Both the position numbers and the translations under genes were made by a program. Below the pieces are notes generated by a model. The model was not told where the DNA came from. It did not search any database and saw nothing but the letters and a program-made list of their open reading frames with translations. DNA of 64,000 nt, from NCBI GenBank assembly GCA_947846985.1, contig CANTUZ010000002.1, positions 62,142,563 to 62,206,562 on the forward strand, given 5' to 3'. Of this stretch, positions 40,273 through 50,469 are shown piece after piece. The number at the start of each line of letters is the position of its first letter. Positions within the stretch are counted from its first letter, which is position 1. The DNA comes from Fratercula arctica (lineage: Eukaryota; Chordata; Aves; Charadriiformes; Alcidae).

Positions 40273-40935
40273 CATGTGAACTCTGCTGCGAGAATTATTT
40301 CAAGCAGAAGAGAGAGAAAAAATTCTCCAAAAAGACAGAGAAATTCCTCAGAGAGGTCAACGGTTAAATCCCTGGCCCAAACAAGCTCCTGAGTGGAATT
40401 TAACAACTACTAGTTAACTACTAGTTAACACTAGTGCTATTAGTGTTTTTGTAGATCAGTCTGCTCCGGATATAAACAAGTATTTTAAGAAGCATATGCA
40501 CAGTTGGCAGGGTGAAACATTAACCAAAATTCTAAGTGTTGCAGCCTTTGTTTGTGATGGAAGAGGTGAAGAGAAGCAAAGTTGAGAAGAAGAAAGGTTA
40601 AAACTTGAAAGAAAATGGGACTGAAAGGAGAAAGAAAGAGGAAATAGACTGTTGGCTGTGGCAATTACTCAACATATAACCCCAGGGGAAGAAGTCAGGG
40701 ATTCCCCAGGGGAAGGGTTAGAGGTAGAAGACTGAGGGGTAGAGCCCCTCCTATTTCTCAATATGTTAACTCCCTAGAATGTTTTTATTGTGGAAATTTA
40801 GGTCACCTACAAAGAGATTGCCCACTGAGACCTGTAGCAGGACCCAGAGGACCTCCACCTGCCAGACCTCCTCGACCTCATTTCACAGTGAAAGATGATG
40901 CTCAGCTTCTCTGGGAACTACAAGTACAATGGGAT
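40273..40935 (+). pseudogene. gag: gag 3' part (capsid and nucleocapsid), degraded
   Basis: After the nested LTR, capsid-like phrases appear in changing frames: RLNPWPKQAPEWNLTT near 40,355-40,405 and a QSAPDINKYFKK phrase near 40,460. The nucleocapsid has one CCHC zinc knuckle at 40,780-40,821 (C-X2-C-X4-H-X4-C, reading CFYCGNLGHLQRDC), followed by a Pro/Arg-rich tail. A single knuckle is usual for gammaretroviruses; alpha-, beta- and lentiviruses have two. Several TGA/TAG codons and frameshifts lie between the two blocks, and part of the central capsid seems to be missing. Confidence 0.8.
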
Positions 40936-40959
40936 CTGTCGGAATCAAGGTAGATGAGT

Positions 40960-41145
40960 ACGGTACGGTCAGATTTCTGCAAAGGTAAACGGTATTCGTG
41001 TTAATTTCTTAGTAGACACAGGAGCTACTCTGTCATTATTGAATTTCCAAATTCCCCAGTTTTCAAATGTGTGATTTTAAATGAAAAATTAGTATGGAGT
41101 AGACATAATTTCCCCTGATTCTCCTGTTTCCCTATTGGGATGAGA
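40960..41145 (+). pseudogene. pro: Retroviral protease (pro), degraded
   Basis: Protease cleaves the Gag and Pol precursors. The active-site phrase FLVDTGATLSLL is encoded at 41,006-41,041, with its catalytic Asp codon at 41,015-41,017. Downstream the frame breaks: a TGA follows the TTTTCAAATG region near 41,070. The flap region cannot be followed cleanly. It sits directly before reverse transcriptase, as expected for a gag-pro-pol read-through layout. Confidence 0.75.
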
Positions 41146-41146
41146 T

Positions 41147-42705
41147 TTGTTGCAGGAACTTGGTCTGCTTATTGCCCTGACTCCAACCAGCATTCAAGTG
41201 ATAGTGATGAATTCTGAAGTAGTTCAGTTGGATAATCCAGAACAAAACAATTTAGATAACACACCACTTGAACTGGCTGCAGTTCACAGAGAATTATGGA
41301 GCATATCAGGAGATGAAGTAGGATTGCTAAAATTGGCTGAACCAGTAGTAATTAAAACAAAAGAAGGGACGACTCCTTCAGTCCAACAGTATCCAATTGT
41401 AAATGAAGCTATCCCTAGTATTGAGAAATAAATTCTGCATTTTCTAGAGAAAGGAATTCTGAAACAATGTCGTAGCCCTTATAATACCTCTATTTTACCT
41501 GTAACTAAACACAGATTAGATAAGGATGGAGATCCGGAATATAGATTTGTTCAAGATTTACGAACTGTGAATGAACATGTTATCACTCCTCATCCTGTGG
41601 TACCTGATCCTAGTCTAATTTTTAACACAGATACCAATTTGGGCACAATACTTTACAGTGCTCGACCTTACAGGAGTCTTTTTCAGTATTCCAACCGCAG
41701 AAGAAAGTCAATTAATTTTTGTCTTTACCTGGCAAGGGAAGCGGTTAACTCGGACTAGATTACCACAGGGGTTTACTAGCTCCCCCACAATTTTCTCTCA
41801 GATTTTAAGAAATGATCTACAAGATTTGGTTTTTCCAAGCAAGTCTGTTTTGGTGCAATATGTTGATGATTTGTTATTAGCAAGTAAATCCAAAGATGAT
41901 TGTATAAGAGACACTGAATATTTGTGTATTCAACTTGTAAAAAAAGGACATCATAAATTTCATAAACAGCAGGTAAAGTACCTTGGATTTATATTAAAAC
42001 CGTGAAAAAGGGAAGTAGATCCTGAAAGAGTTAAAGCAATTCAGGAGATACCTGGACCAGTGACTAAAAAAGAGTTATGGGGATTTTTAGAACAAGTAGG
42101 ATTTTGTCATCCTTGGATCCCTGGGTTTAGCGAAATAGCTGAAACTTTGCATGAAGCTACCCGGAGTGAAGAAATAGAACCTATTACCTGGGGTCCTAAA
42201 GAGAAAAAGCTTTTCATACTTTAAAAACAGCACTTCTGTCTGCCCTGGCGTTAGGGCTTCCCGACTATTCAAAACCTTTTAAATTACACTGTGATGAAAG
42301 TAAAGGAAATGCAAAGGGAGTATTAGTACAAGTTCTGGGACCACATGAAAGACCTGTTGCTTAGTTTTCTTCAGTAGCAAAAGGTATCCCTTTTTGTATA
42401 AGAGCAATAGCAGCTGCAGCTGAGATGGTAGAAAAAACTAGAACGATTGTATGCGTATCCCATGAAGTAGAAATTTTATTAAAACAATATGCAGAAAAAG
42501 CCCTGTCCCCCCAAAGGGCACACAAGTATGAAATAATTTTGCTATTGGCTGATAATTTGAAACTGGAAAGGTGCAAAACTTTGAATCCAGCTACTCTGAT
42601 GCTTTTACCTTCTGATGGAGAAAAAGATAACCATAATTGTGATCAACTCATAAGTGAAACCAGCAAAACACAAGACAATTTGAGAGACCAACCTTTGGAT
42701 AACCT
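41147..42705 (+). pseudogene. pol: Retroviral reverse transcriptase (pol), degraded
   Basis: Reverse transcriptase copies viral RNA into DNA. An N-terminal open block (41,147-41,428) ends at a TAA; the next block carries PVTKHRLDKDG and RFVQDLRTVNEH (about 41,500-41,575). A frameshift at about 41,655-41,665 precedes a block with the substrate-binding LPQGF and the catalytic YVDD at 41,859-41,870. A TGA follows YLGFILKP at about 42,003. The thumb and connection then continue in pieces to about 42,705, with another frame change near 42,215. Motif spacing is normal and the wording is of gammaretroviral type. At least three stops or shifts make it inactive. Confidence 0.88.
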
Positions 42706-42708
42706 GAT

Positions 42709-43137
42709 TTGAATCTTTTTATGGATGGTTCCTCAAATTATGAAGAAGGTCAAAGATGTACCGGATTCGCCGTAACTACAGAAACACAGGTACTCTTGGC
42801 GGGACCTTTGCCTGCACCTTTGGGTGCACAAGGAGTAGAAATAGTTGCCCTTACAGAAGTGGCTAAGTATGCTGTCGGGACAAGAGTTAACATTTATACT
42901 GACTCTAAATATGCTTTCGGTATGTCTCATGTGACAGGGACCCTATGGAAAGACAGGGGTTTCCTAACTTCAGCGGGAAAAACTGTCGCACATGGAAAAC
43001 AAATTAAAGAATTATTAGAGGCAATACAACTACCTTCTGAAATTTCTGTCATCTATATAAAGGCACACACTCAGAGGCAAGATATGATCTCTAAAGGGAA
43101 TTCGTTAGCAGATCAAATGGCTAAGGCAGCGGCTTGA
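42709..43137 (+). pseudogene. pol: Retroviral RNase H domain (pol), open segment
   Basis: RNase H degrades the RNA strand of the RNA-DNA hybrid during reverse transcription. This 142-codon open block holds FMDGSS (first catalytic Asp) near its start, VEIVALTE (Glu) near residues 43-50 and YTDSKYAFG (Asp) at about 64-72. A late KAHTQ and SLADQMAKAAA complete the fold's usual signposts. It ends at TGA 43,135-43,137, where an active pol would read on into integrase. The domain itself is intact as a frame, but its linkage on both sides is broken. Confidence 0.87.
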
Positions 43138-44304
43138 CAAATTGCATCTATTATGTGTTTGATACAACATGATGAAATGTCGGAACTTCCAGAGACAGGT
43201 AAGCTGTATGAGGACCTCCCAGACAAGGAAAAAGAACAATGGACTCGACTTGAAGCTCAACAACGAGGTGGGCAGTGGATATTAAACCACAAGCCTCTTC
43301 TTCCAAAAAGGTATTTATTACCAATTACACAATGGCACCATCAAAAGGCTCACAGAGGGCTAGAAAGTTTAGCACTCCAAATTCAAAGACTTTGGGCTGC
43401 CCTGGGAATTTATGCAGCAGCCAGAAGACTTTGTGAAGGATGTAAGCTTTGTAAACAGTATGCTTCTGTCTGAGTTAAGTCCCCCAGTGTTAAAAGGCCT
43501 CCTGCCACTTTTCCTTTTCAAAAACTCCAAATTGATTATGCAGAAATGCCAAAAACCAATGGGATATTCTTGTATGTTAGTGATAGTAGACCAATTATCA
43601 GGATGGGTAGAAGCTTTTCCTACTAGGAAAAGTGATTCAAAAGCAGTAGTAAAAATCCTATTCAAAGAAATAATTCCAAGATATGGAGTCCCTGAAGTTA
43701 TTGATTCAGATTGGGGAAGCCATTTCACAGCCACAATATTAATGCAAATCTGTAACTCATCAGGAATTTTCAGTCGTTTTTGTACCCCACACCATCCAGA
43801 ATCATTAGGTCAAGTAGAGCGAATGAATAGAACTTTAAAGGAAAAACTGGTTAAAGTTTGTAAACAGACAGGATTGAAGTGGCCCGATGCTCTAAATTTA
43901 GTTTTGTGGGATATTAGAAATACCCTGAGGCAACCGGTTGGGTTTTCTCCACCAGAGATTTTGTTTGGACAAATACTTGCTGTACCAAGGACATACATGC
44001 CAGCAAAAACTATCTTCTTGGGTGGAGATGAACAGGTCACACAATATCTTTTGTATCTGCAAAATTCCTTTTTTCAAATGTGAAATCGTGCTTATTGGTA
44101 ACAGGGAGTAAGTCCTGAGGTTCAAGTCCATGATATACAACCGTGAGATAAAGTGTATATCAAAAATTTTAAAAGGAAAAATAGGTTTGAACAGAAATGA
44201 GAAGGACCTTATACTGTTTTACTAACTTATTTTTATGCTATTAAGGTCGCTGGGAAAGAGACTTGGATCCACCATTCCCATGCCCGCAAAGAATCTGAAG
44301 CATA
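43138..44304 (+). pseudogene. pol: Retroviral integrase (pol), degraded
   Basis: Integrase joins proviral DNA to the host chromosome. The zinc-binding HHCC module is at about 43,330-43,460 (HHQKAHRG ... CEGCKLC). The catalytic core lies in a second open block, 43,412-44,083: a first Asp in VIVDQLSGW, a second Asp in VIDSDWGSHF, and the Glu in GQVERMNRT, consistent with D,D-35-E. The usual small polar residue after DSD is Trp here, and the HHCC module and core are in different frames. The C-terminal GPY-type region (near 44,200) continues with stops. Env begins about 20 bases after the last pol codons. Confidence 0.87.
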
Positions 44305-45025
44305 ATGGACTATTGTCAAGTATTATTTCTGCTCGCATTGGTTAATATTTTATCCTGGGGTGACACCTTGTGGATAAAGTTTGCATTGCGGTATAGAGAT
44401 GCCAGTACCGATAGAAATGTTATTATATATAGCGATCGCTCCTGCCAATTTAAGGGTCAAATTACAGGCTATCAAACAAAAGCTGAGCAAGTCATTTTTT
44501 TTTGCCTACTAGTCCGAAGAGCCAGCAAAGAGACCCTATTTATCCTTCTGAAAATTTTCTCGAATTCTGTGACAATGTTAGAATTGATGATCGATAGCAT
44601 ACTTGGACCAGCAGCCATGACTACTCTAAACGGTGGGGCTCCTACAGCTTTCCAACAACTGTACCTTCATATCACATTCAGATTCAGGAATCAACATGGG
44701 GAATTGGGACATGGTGCTATGATCATCAGATGTGGGGAATTTATGGTTACAGAGATTGGTGCTGTTATGGATTCAATCTATCCCACAGTAGCTTTACTTA
44801 CAAATTTAGGATTGTAACTGGGATAAAACGTTTGGTTCGGAAAGCCAGGGATGTTAGCCTAACCAAGTCAGGAAATTTGTGGGAAAATAATATGCATGTG
44901 TCTTTGATAAAATCTATTACTAGTAATTTGAATTTAAGTGAATGTTGGATTTGTGCAGCTCTCCCAAGGACGGTGAATCAAGGACTTTGGCTTGTAGGGA
45001 TTCCTATCCCTAAAGGTGCAAACTG
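44305..45025 (+). pseudogene. env: Retroviral envelope (env), surface subunit only, truncated
   Basis: Env would mediate receptor binding and membrane fusion. An ATG at 44,305 starts a hydrophobic leader (MDYCQVLFLLALVNILSW) that fits a signal peptide. The surface subunit then continues in two frames: the first is open to about 44,817 but drifts out of the env frame, and the second, about 44,730-45,030, holds the CWIC motif at about 44,947. CWIC-type motifs in the surface subunit pair with the transmembrane subunit in gammaretroviruses. About 70 bases later the similarity stops at a satellite repeat, so the rest of the surface subunit and the whole fusion subunit are absent. It is non-functional. 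Confidence 0.8.
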
Positions 45026-47692
45026 TGCCAGGACAGAAAAGTGCAGCTTGATCTCACTGTCCTTGTGAACTGCTTTCACTGCCCCAGTATTCTCTGTGCA
45101 GAACCAGCAAACATCTAGTGATTCCTCTCACATGGAAAGTGCCAGGAGGGAAAAGTGGGGCTTGTTCTCACTGTCTCTGGGAACTGTTTTCACTGCCCTA
45201 GTTACCTCTGTGCTAACACTCTCTCCATAGCTGGACTCAAAACCACCAAAAAATCTGAGGATTTCTCTAACAATGAAGGAGGCATGAGGGAAAAGTTGTG
45301 CTTGTTCTCTCTTACAGTTTTCCCTCCTGACATCTTGGGTGTGGAGCAGTCTTTGGATATATGGATATATCCATATATTTGGATATATCACTTTGGGGTG
45401 AGTGAGAAACGGTGATTTTGAGGCTGAAGGCACCAGGAAAGCCTGGAGCCCCAAGGTCTGTGGGGCCTTGAAAGCAGTTCCTAGAGAGCTTTAGAAAGAG
45501 CCACAGCTTTCCCTCCTGACACCCTGGGTGTGGGAGCAATCTCCAGATATAAGGAAATTATTGAGGCCGTCCCGGGGGCGAGTGAGAAAGGGTGGTTTGT
45601 GAGGCTGAAAGCGCCAGGAAAGCCCCAAGGTCTGTGGGGCCATGCAAGCGATCCCAGAGAGCTTTAGAAAGAGCCACAGTTTTCCCTGTGCAGTAGTTGT
45701 TCTCACTGTCTCTAGGAACTGCTTTCACTCCCCCAGTAACATCTGTACTAACACTCTCCCCAGAGCACCGCTCAAAGCCAGCAAACATATGGAAATTACT
45801 CTCACATGGAAAGTGCCAGGAGGGAAAAGTGTTACCTTTTTTCACTGTCTCTGGGAACTGCTTTCACTGCCACAGTTACCTCTGTGCTAACACTCTCCCC
45901 AGAGCTGCAATTAAAACCAGCAAACACATGGAAATTACTCCTACACAAAAAGGAGTAAAAACTGTGGCTACTTCTCACTGTCTCTAGGATCTGCTTTCGC
46001 TGCCCCAATAACCTCTATACTAACACTCTTCCCAGAGCAGCGCTTGAAACCAGCAAACATATGGCAATTATTCCATACAGAGATTGCTCCCACGCAGACA
46101 GTGGCAGGATGGAAAAGTGGACCTTCATGGCTCCTTCAGCATGGGATCAATGTCTGGATATAAGGAAATTTTGAGGCCGTCCCTGGGGTGAGTGAGAACG
46201 GGTGGTTTTGAGGCTGAAAGCCCCAGGTAAGAGCAGAGAGCAAAGCTCTGTGGGGAGATGCAAGCGGTTCCCAGAGAGCTTTAAAAGAAGCCACGGTTTT
46301 CCCTCGGGGCTGCTTAGGCGTGGCAGCAATCTTGGGACTTTTGCTATTTTCAAGGCCGGCCGTTGGGAGAATGAGAAAGGCTGGTTTTCAGGCTGAAGGT
46401 GCCAGGCAAGCCTGGATCTCCAAGCTCTGGTGGACGATGGAAGCGGTTCCCAGAGAGCTTTAAAACAAGCCATGGTTTTCCCTGGTGGCTGCTTGGGCGT
46501 GGCAGCAATCTTGGGACATTTGCTATTTTTGAGGCTGGCCCTAGGGCAAAAGAGAAATGCTGGTTTTGAGACTGAAGGCCTCAGACAACTCTGGATCTCC
46601 AAGCTCTGGTGGGCAATGGAAGCAGTTCCCAGAGAGCCTTACAAAAAGCCATGGTTTTCCCTCGTGGCTGCTTGGGCGTGGCAGCAATCTTGGGATATTA
46701 CCTATTTTTGAGGCTGGCCCTGGAATGAGTGAGAAAAGGTTGTTTTGAGGCTGAAGGTGCCAGGAAAGCCCGGAGAGCAAAGCTCTGATGGACAATGGAA
46801 GCGTTTCCCAGAGAGCGTTAAAGCAATACATGGTTTCCATTCCTGGCTGCAGGGGTGTGGCAGTAAACTTGGGACGTTTGCAATACTTTTGGCCAAAATT
46901 GGAAAATTGAGAAAGGGCGGTTTTGAAGCTGAAGGCGCCAGGAAAGCCCGGAGAGCAAAGTTCTGTGGGGTGATTGAAGTGATTTCCAGAGAGCCTTATA
47001 AAAAGACACGGTTTTCCCTCGTGGCTGCCTGGGCATGGCAGCAATCTTGGCACGTTTGCTATTGTTGAGACTGACCCCGGGGAGAGTGACAAAGGATGGT
47101 TTTGAGGCTGAAGGCACCAGGAAAGCCTAGAGCCCCAAGCTCTATGAGGCAATGCAAGCGGTTCCCAGAGAGCCTTACAAAAAGCCACGGTTTCCCTAGT
47201 GGATGCTTGGGCATGGCAGCAATCTTGGGACGTTTGCTGTTTTTCAGACTGGCCATGCCTGAGTGACAAAGGGTGGTTTTGAGGCTGAAGGTGCCAGGCA
47301 AGCCTGGAGCTCCAAGCTCTGGTGGGCAATGTAAGCAGTTCCCAGAGAGATTTAAAACAAGCCACGGTTTTCCCTCGTGGCTGCTTGGACGTGGCAGCAA
47401 TCTCCAGACATATGGTAATTTTTGAGGTCGGCCGTGGGGTGAGTGAGAAAGGCTGCTTTTGAAGCTGAAGTTACCAGGAAAGCCGAGAGCCCCAAGCTCT
47501 GTTGGGCAATGGAAGCGGTTCCCAGAGAGCTTTAAAAGAAGCCACGGTTTTCCCTCGGGGCTGCTTGGGCATGGCAGCCATCTTGGATGTTTGCTATTTT
47601 TGAAGGGGTCCCTGCAATAAGTGAGAAAGCAGGTTTTCAGGCTGAAGGCACCAGGAAAGCACGGAGAGCCAAGCTCTCTGGGGAGATGGAAG
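45026..47692. repeat. Satellite array, period about 178 bp, with orientation switches, running into the gap
   Basis: In the block 46,145-47,692 the phrase GAGGCTGAAGG-like recurs near 46,211, 46,389, 46,567, 46,746, 46,924, 47,103, 47,281, 47,461 and 47,637, giving a period of 176-180 bp. Other unit landmarks are CCCAGAGAGCTTTAAA and CACGGTTTTCCCTCGTGGCTGC. Shorter units of about 115-140 bp with CTCACTGTCTCTGGGAACTG (about 45,053, 45,167, 45,702, 45,841, 45,974) are the same sequence in the opposite orientation with an internal deletion. The order is thus forward (45,026-45,318), reverse (45,319-45,688), forward (45,689-46,125), reverse (46,140-gap). Long minus-strand frames across it are satellite by-products. 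Confidence 0.92.
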
Positions 47693-48186
47693 NNNNNNNN
47701 NNNNNNNNNNNNNNNNNNNNNNNNNNNNNNNNNNNNNNNNNNNNNNNNNNNNNNNNNNNNNNNNNNNNNNNNNNNNNNNNNNNNNNNNNNNNNNNNNNNN
47801 NNNNNNNNNNNNNNNNNNNNNNNNNNNNNNNNNNNNNNNNNNNNNNNNNNNNNNNNNNNNNNNNNNNNNNNNNNNNNNNNNNNNNNNNNNNNNNNNNNNN
47901 NNNNNNNNNNNNNNNNNNNNNNNNNNNNNNNNNNNNNNNNNNNNNNNNNNNNNNNNNNNNNNNNNNNNNNNNNNNNNNNNNNNNNNNNNNNNNNNNNNNN
48001 NNNNNNNNNNNNNNNNNNNNNNNNNNNNNNNNNNNNNNNNNNNNNNNNNNNNNNNNNNNNNNNNNNNNNNNNNNNNNNNNNNNNNNNNNNNNNNNNNNNN
48101 NNNNNNNNNNNNNNNNNNNNNNNNNNNNNNNNNNNNNNNNNNNNNNNNNNNNNNNNNNNNNNNNNNNNNNNNNNNNNNNNNNNNNN
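47693..48186. other. Assembly gap of 494 N
   Basis: The sequence is unknown here. The left side is satellite and the right side is GC-rich non-satellite sequence, so the array's true length and its right boundary are not known. Any reading frame drawn through the N stretch has no support. Confidence 1.
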
Positions 48187-48846
48187 ATCGCCTCCTCCCC
48201 ATCCACCTCCATCTCTTCCTCCTCCACATCGATTTCCATGGCCATCTCCAGGTCTATCCACTCTTTTACACTCCCGGCAGCCGCCTCCGCACCCTCCAGT
48301 GCAATTTCACACATCCTAAGCCGAAAGGCAAGCAGAAAAGTGCATTGGTCCTGCCCTGGCCAGCCAAGCAGACCCAAGGGATGAGGGTCTTGGCATCCGT
48401 GCCCCTCTCGCCGCCCAGGCAGAGCCGTGGGGCGATGGGGCCCCTGGGCACGTCCCCAGCAGGAGCTGGCTGGACCTGGGCAGCTCCTTGGCCACCAGCA
48501 CCCACCAGCAGTGACGCGCCAGTGCCTGCAGCTGGAGGCTCCTCTTCTTCCACAACTTCAGCAGTTTGGGTTTTGGCACAGTCCTGTGGATGTGACGGAG
48601 CAGAGAGGGCAAGGGTGAGCGGCCCTGCTCCCTGCCCCGCAGGGCCCTGGGCACAGACCCTGCCCCCCCACCACGCAGACCCCGGCCCCGCACCTGCTCC
48701 CCTCCACTGCTGCTCCCCTCCATCCCTGGCAGAGGGAACGCATCCCCGCGTCTCAGGCCAGTTTCTGCACAAGCTGCTACCGCTTGCCTTTTAAAAATGG
48801 GAGTTTTCCCTCTCTCCAGCCCCACGGCACTGGGGGTGATGCGCAC
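48187..48846 (-). pseudogene. Possible exons of an unidentified host gene, cut by the gap
   Basis: I do not recognise this gene. On the minus strand an acceptor-like CGTCACATCCACAG precedes a block at 48,593-48,516 translating to PKPKLLKLWKKRSLQ..., with strongly G/C-ending codons. A donor-like GTGGGT follows at 48,515. A second acceptor (TTTCGGCTTAG) precedes 48,315 and an open stretch into the gap that is acidic: MEIDVEEEEMEVDGEE. Joining these two blocks keeps one frame (two leftover bases plus one). An upstream block with KTPIFKR (48,846-48,695) ends in CAG|GTGCGG, but its phase does not fit simply. It may be a real gene or a decayed copy; overlapping frames exist in all phases. Confidence 0.35.
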
Positions 48847-49104
48847 AAGGACCCTTGGAGTCTCCCTGTAGGGCTGCCCACATTTTCTGCATTTCCTCTC
48901 CAGTAAAACGGGTCCCCTTCTTGCTCTCTCATATCAGGGGACACTAAACCCAGGAATCAGCGCTCCGCAGTTGTTTTTGCCACTGCTGTTTCATCTGCAT
49001 GTTTCCGAGGCCGGGCCTGCAGCCTGAGAACACATCCAAGGTGACAAGGACACTCTCAAAGTTGCACCATTGGAGCACCTGAAGAGAGGCAATTTGCCAG
49101 TTTT
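48847..49104. other. Unassigned moderately GC-rich DNA
   Basis: No repeat or exon signature is evident between the gene candidate and the CR1 copy. Confidence 0.5.
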
Positions 49105-49845
49105 CATAGAATCATAGAATGGTTTGGGTTAGAAGGGGCCTTAAAGATCATCCAGTTCCAACCCCCCTGCCCTGGGCAGGGACACCTCCCACTAGACCAG
49201 GCTGCTCAAAGCCCCGTCCAGCCGGGTCTTGAACACTTCCAGGGAAGGGGCATCCACAGCCTCCCTGGGCAACCTGTGCCAGTGCCTCACCACCCTCACC
49301 GGAAAGAATTTCTTCCTAATATCCAATCTAAATCTACCCTCCTTCAGCTTGAAACCGTTACCCCTCGCTCTAGCATTACACTCCCTGATCAAGAGTCCCT
49401 CCCCATCCTTCCTGTAGGCCCCCTTTAGGTACTGGAAGGCTGCTATGAGGTCTCCCCGGAGCCTTCTCTTCTCCAGGCTGAACAGCCCCAACTCTCTCAG
49501 CCTGTCCTCCTAGCAGAGGTGTTCCAGCCCTCGGATCATCTTCGTGGCCCTCCGCTGGACCCATTCCAACAGGTCCATGTCCTTCTTGTGCTGAGGACTG
49601 CAGAGCTGAACACAGTACTCCAGGTGGGGTCTCACCAGAGCGGAGCAGAGGGGCAGAATCCCCTCCCTCACCCTGCTGGCCACGCTGCCTTTCAGGCAGC
49701 CCAGGATGTGGTTGGCTTCCTGGGCTGGAGTGCACATTGCCGGCTCATGGTGAGCTTCCCATCAACCAGCAGCCCCAAGTCCTTCTGCTCAGGGCTCTCT
49801 CAGTCCATTCTCTGCCCAGCCTGTGTTTGTGCTTGGGCTGAGAAG
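49105..49845 (-). mobile_element. CR1 LINE, 5'-truncated, minus orientation
   Basis: The plus strand begins CATAGAATCATAGAATGG followed by TTTGGGTTAGAAGGGGCC. Minus-strand frames at 49,491-49,192 and 49,737-49,510 encode the CR1 ORF2 C-terminus ([29 protein letters not shown]), split by a stop at the CTAGCAGAGG site. It belongs to the same subfamily as the copies at 1.5 and 55.7 kb. It ends near 49,845. Confidence 0.93.
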
Positions 49846-50469
49846 GAAAAGTTTGCTGGTAATTCACCATTCCCCTGCTAAAATGTTTTCTGTCAAGGCC
49901 AGAACTAATGAAAGAAGTACGCAGCTTGCCGTTAAAGTTAATGTGAGTCCAGAAGCTGGGGGTGGGTGATTGGTTCTCTCCTATCTAGGCAAGATTAACC
50001 AACGTGTCGCGGTTGGGATTTGGCCTGGAAAGGAAAGGGCACCGCTGACCAAACAATGTACCAAACGTAGTAGAATTTTGTAAGGATGGCTGAGCAGCAG
50101 CGACACTGATGGTGCTTAGAGGATGCTTTCAGAGATGGAGATTTCTGAGGTCCAGCTTTTCCAGGGTATTGGAGAGAATGGAATTGGTACCGTTGCCTGG
50201 TCAGGTTGAAGGCTTCATTGTGCCTTCAGGGTGTACTTGTGCAGCAGGGCAAAAAGCATGCAGGCAAACTTGTGTGGATTTCTCCAAGGGGATGTGGAGG
50301 AGGGCCCCTGGGAAGGGAGAGTGTTGTTTTGGGCTGTGGAGCGGGAGGAGAAGAAGGGACGTAGCACTGTCCATTCCTCCATGGTCACTCTCCCCGACGT
50401 GTCGATTCTGGCCCTTCTCTCCTTGCTGTGGCACCAGCTCACATCATCTCCTCTCTGAATCCCCGGCAG
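49846..50469. other. Unassigned DNA, perhaps intron of the neighbouring coiled-coil gene remnant
   Basis: There is no recognised repeat. It ends in a good splice acceptor (CTCTGAATCCCCGGCAG) that leads into the coiled-coil exon at 50,470, so part of it may be old intron sequence. The 163-codon plus-strand frame at 50,109-50,600 crosses that acceptor in the wrong phase and is not coding. Confidence 0.4.

Larger units (their letters stand above)
39259..45025 (+). mobile_element. Degraded class I (gamma-like) endogenous retrovirus, gag-pro-pol-env
   Basis: The order matrix-like ORF start, CCHC zinc knuckle, LVDTGA protease motif, reverse transcriptase with LPQGF and YVDD, RNase H, integrase, and env with a CWIC motif is that of an orthoretrovirus. 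A single zinc knuckle, the LPQGF/YVDDLLLAS phrasing and the CWIC env motif point to the gammaretrovirus-like (class I) group. Gag, protease and reverse transcriptase are broken by stops and frameshifts, and gag carries a nested LTR. No 5' LTR or primer binding site could be placed upstream. The 3' part of env and the 3' LTR are missing, replaced by satellite. It cannot produce virus. Confidence 0.9.

Noticed and set aside
45026..47692. CRISPR-like or gene-family reading of the regular repeats
   Set aside because: Units are ~178 bp, contiguous and without spacers; this is satellite DNA in a eukaryotic context.
47059..48384. Reading frames of 211-400 codons spanning the gap
   Set aside because: They exist only because N was translated as X; most of their length is unknown sequence.
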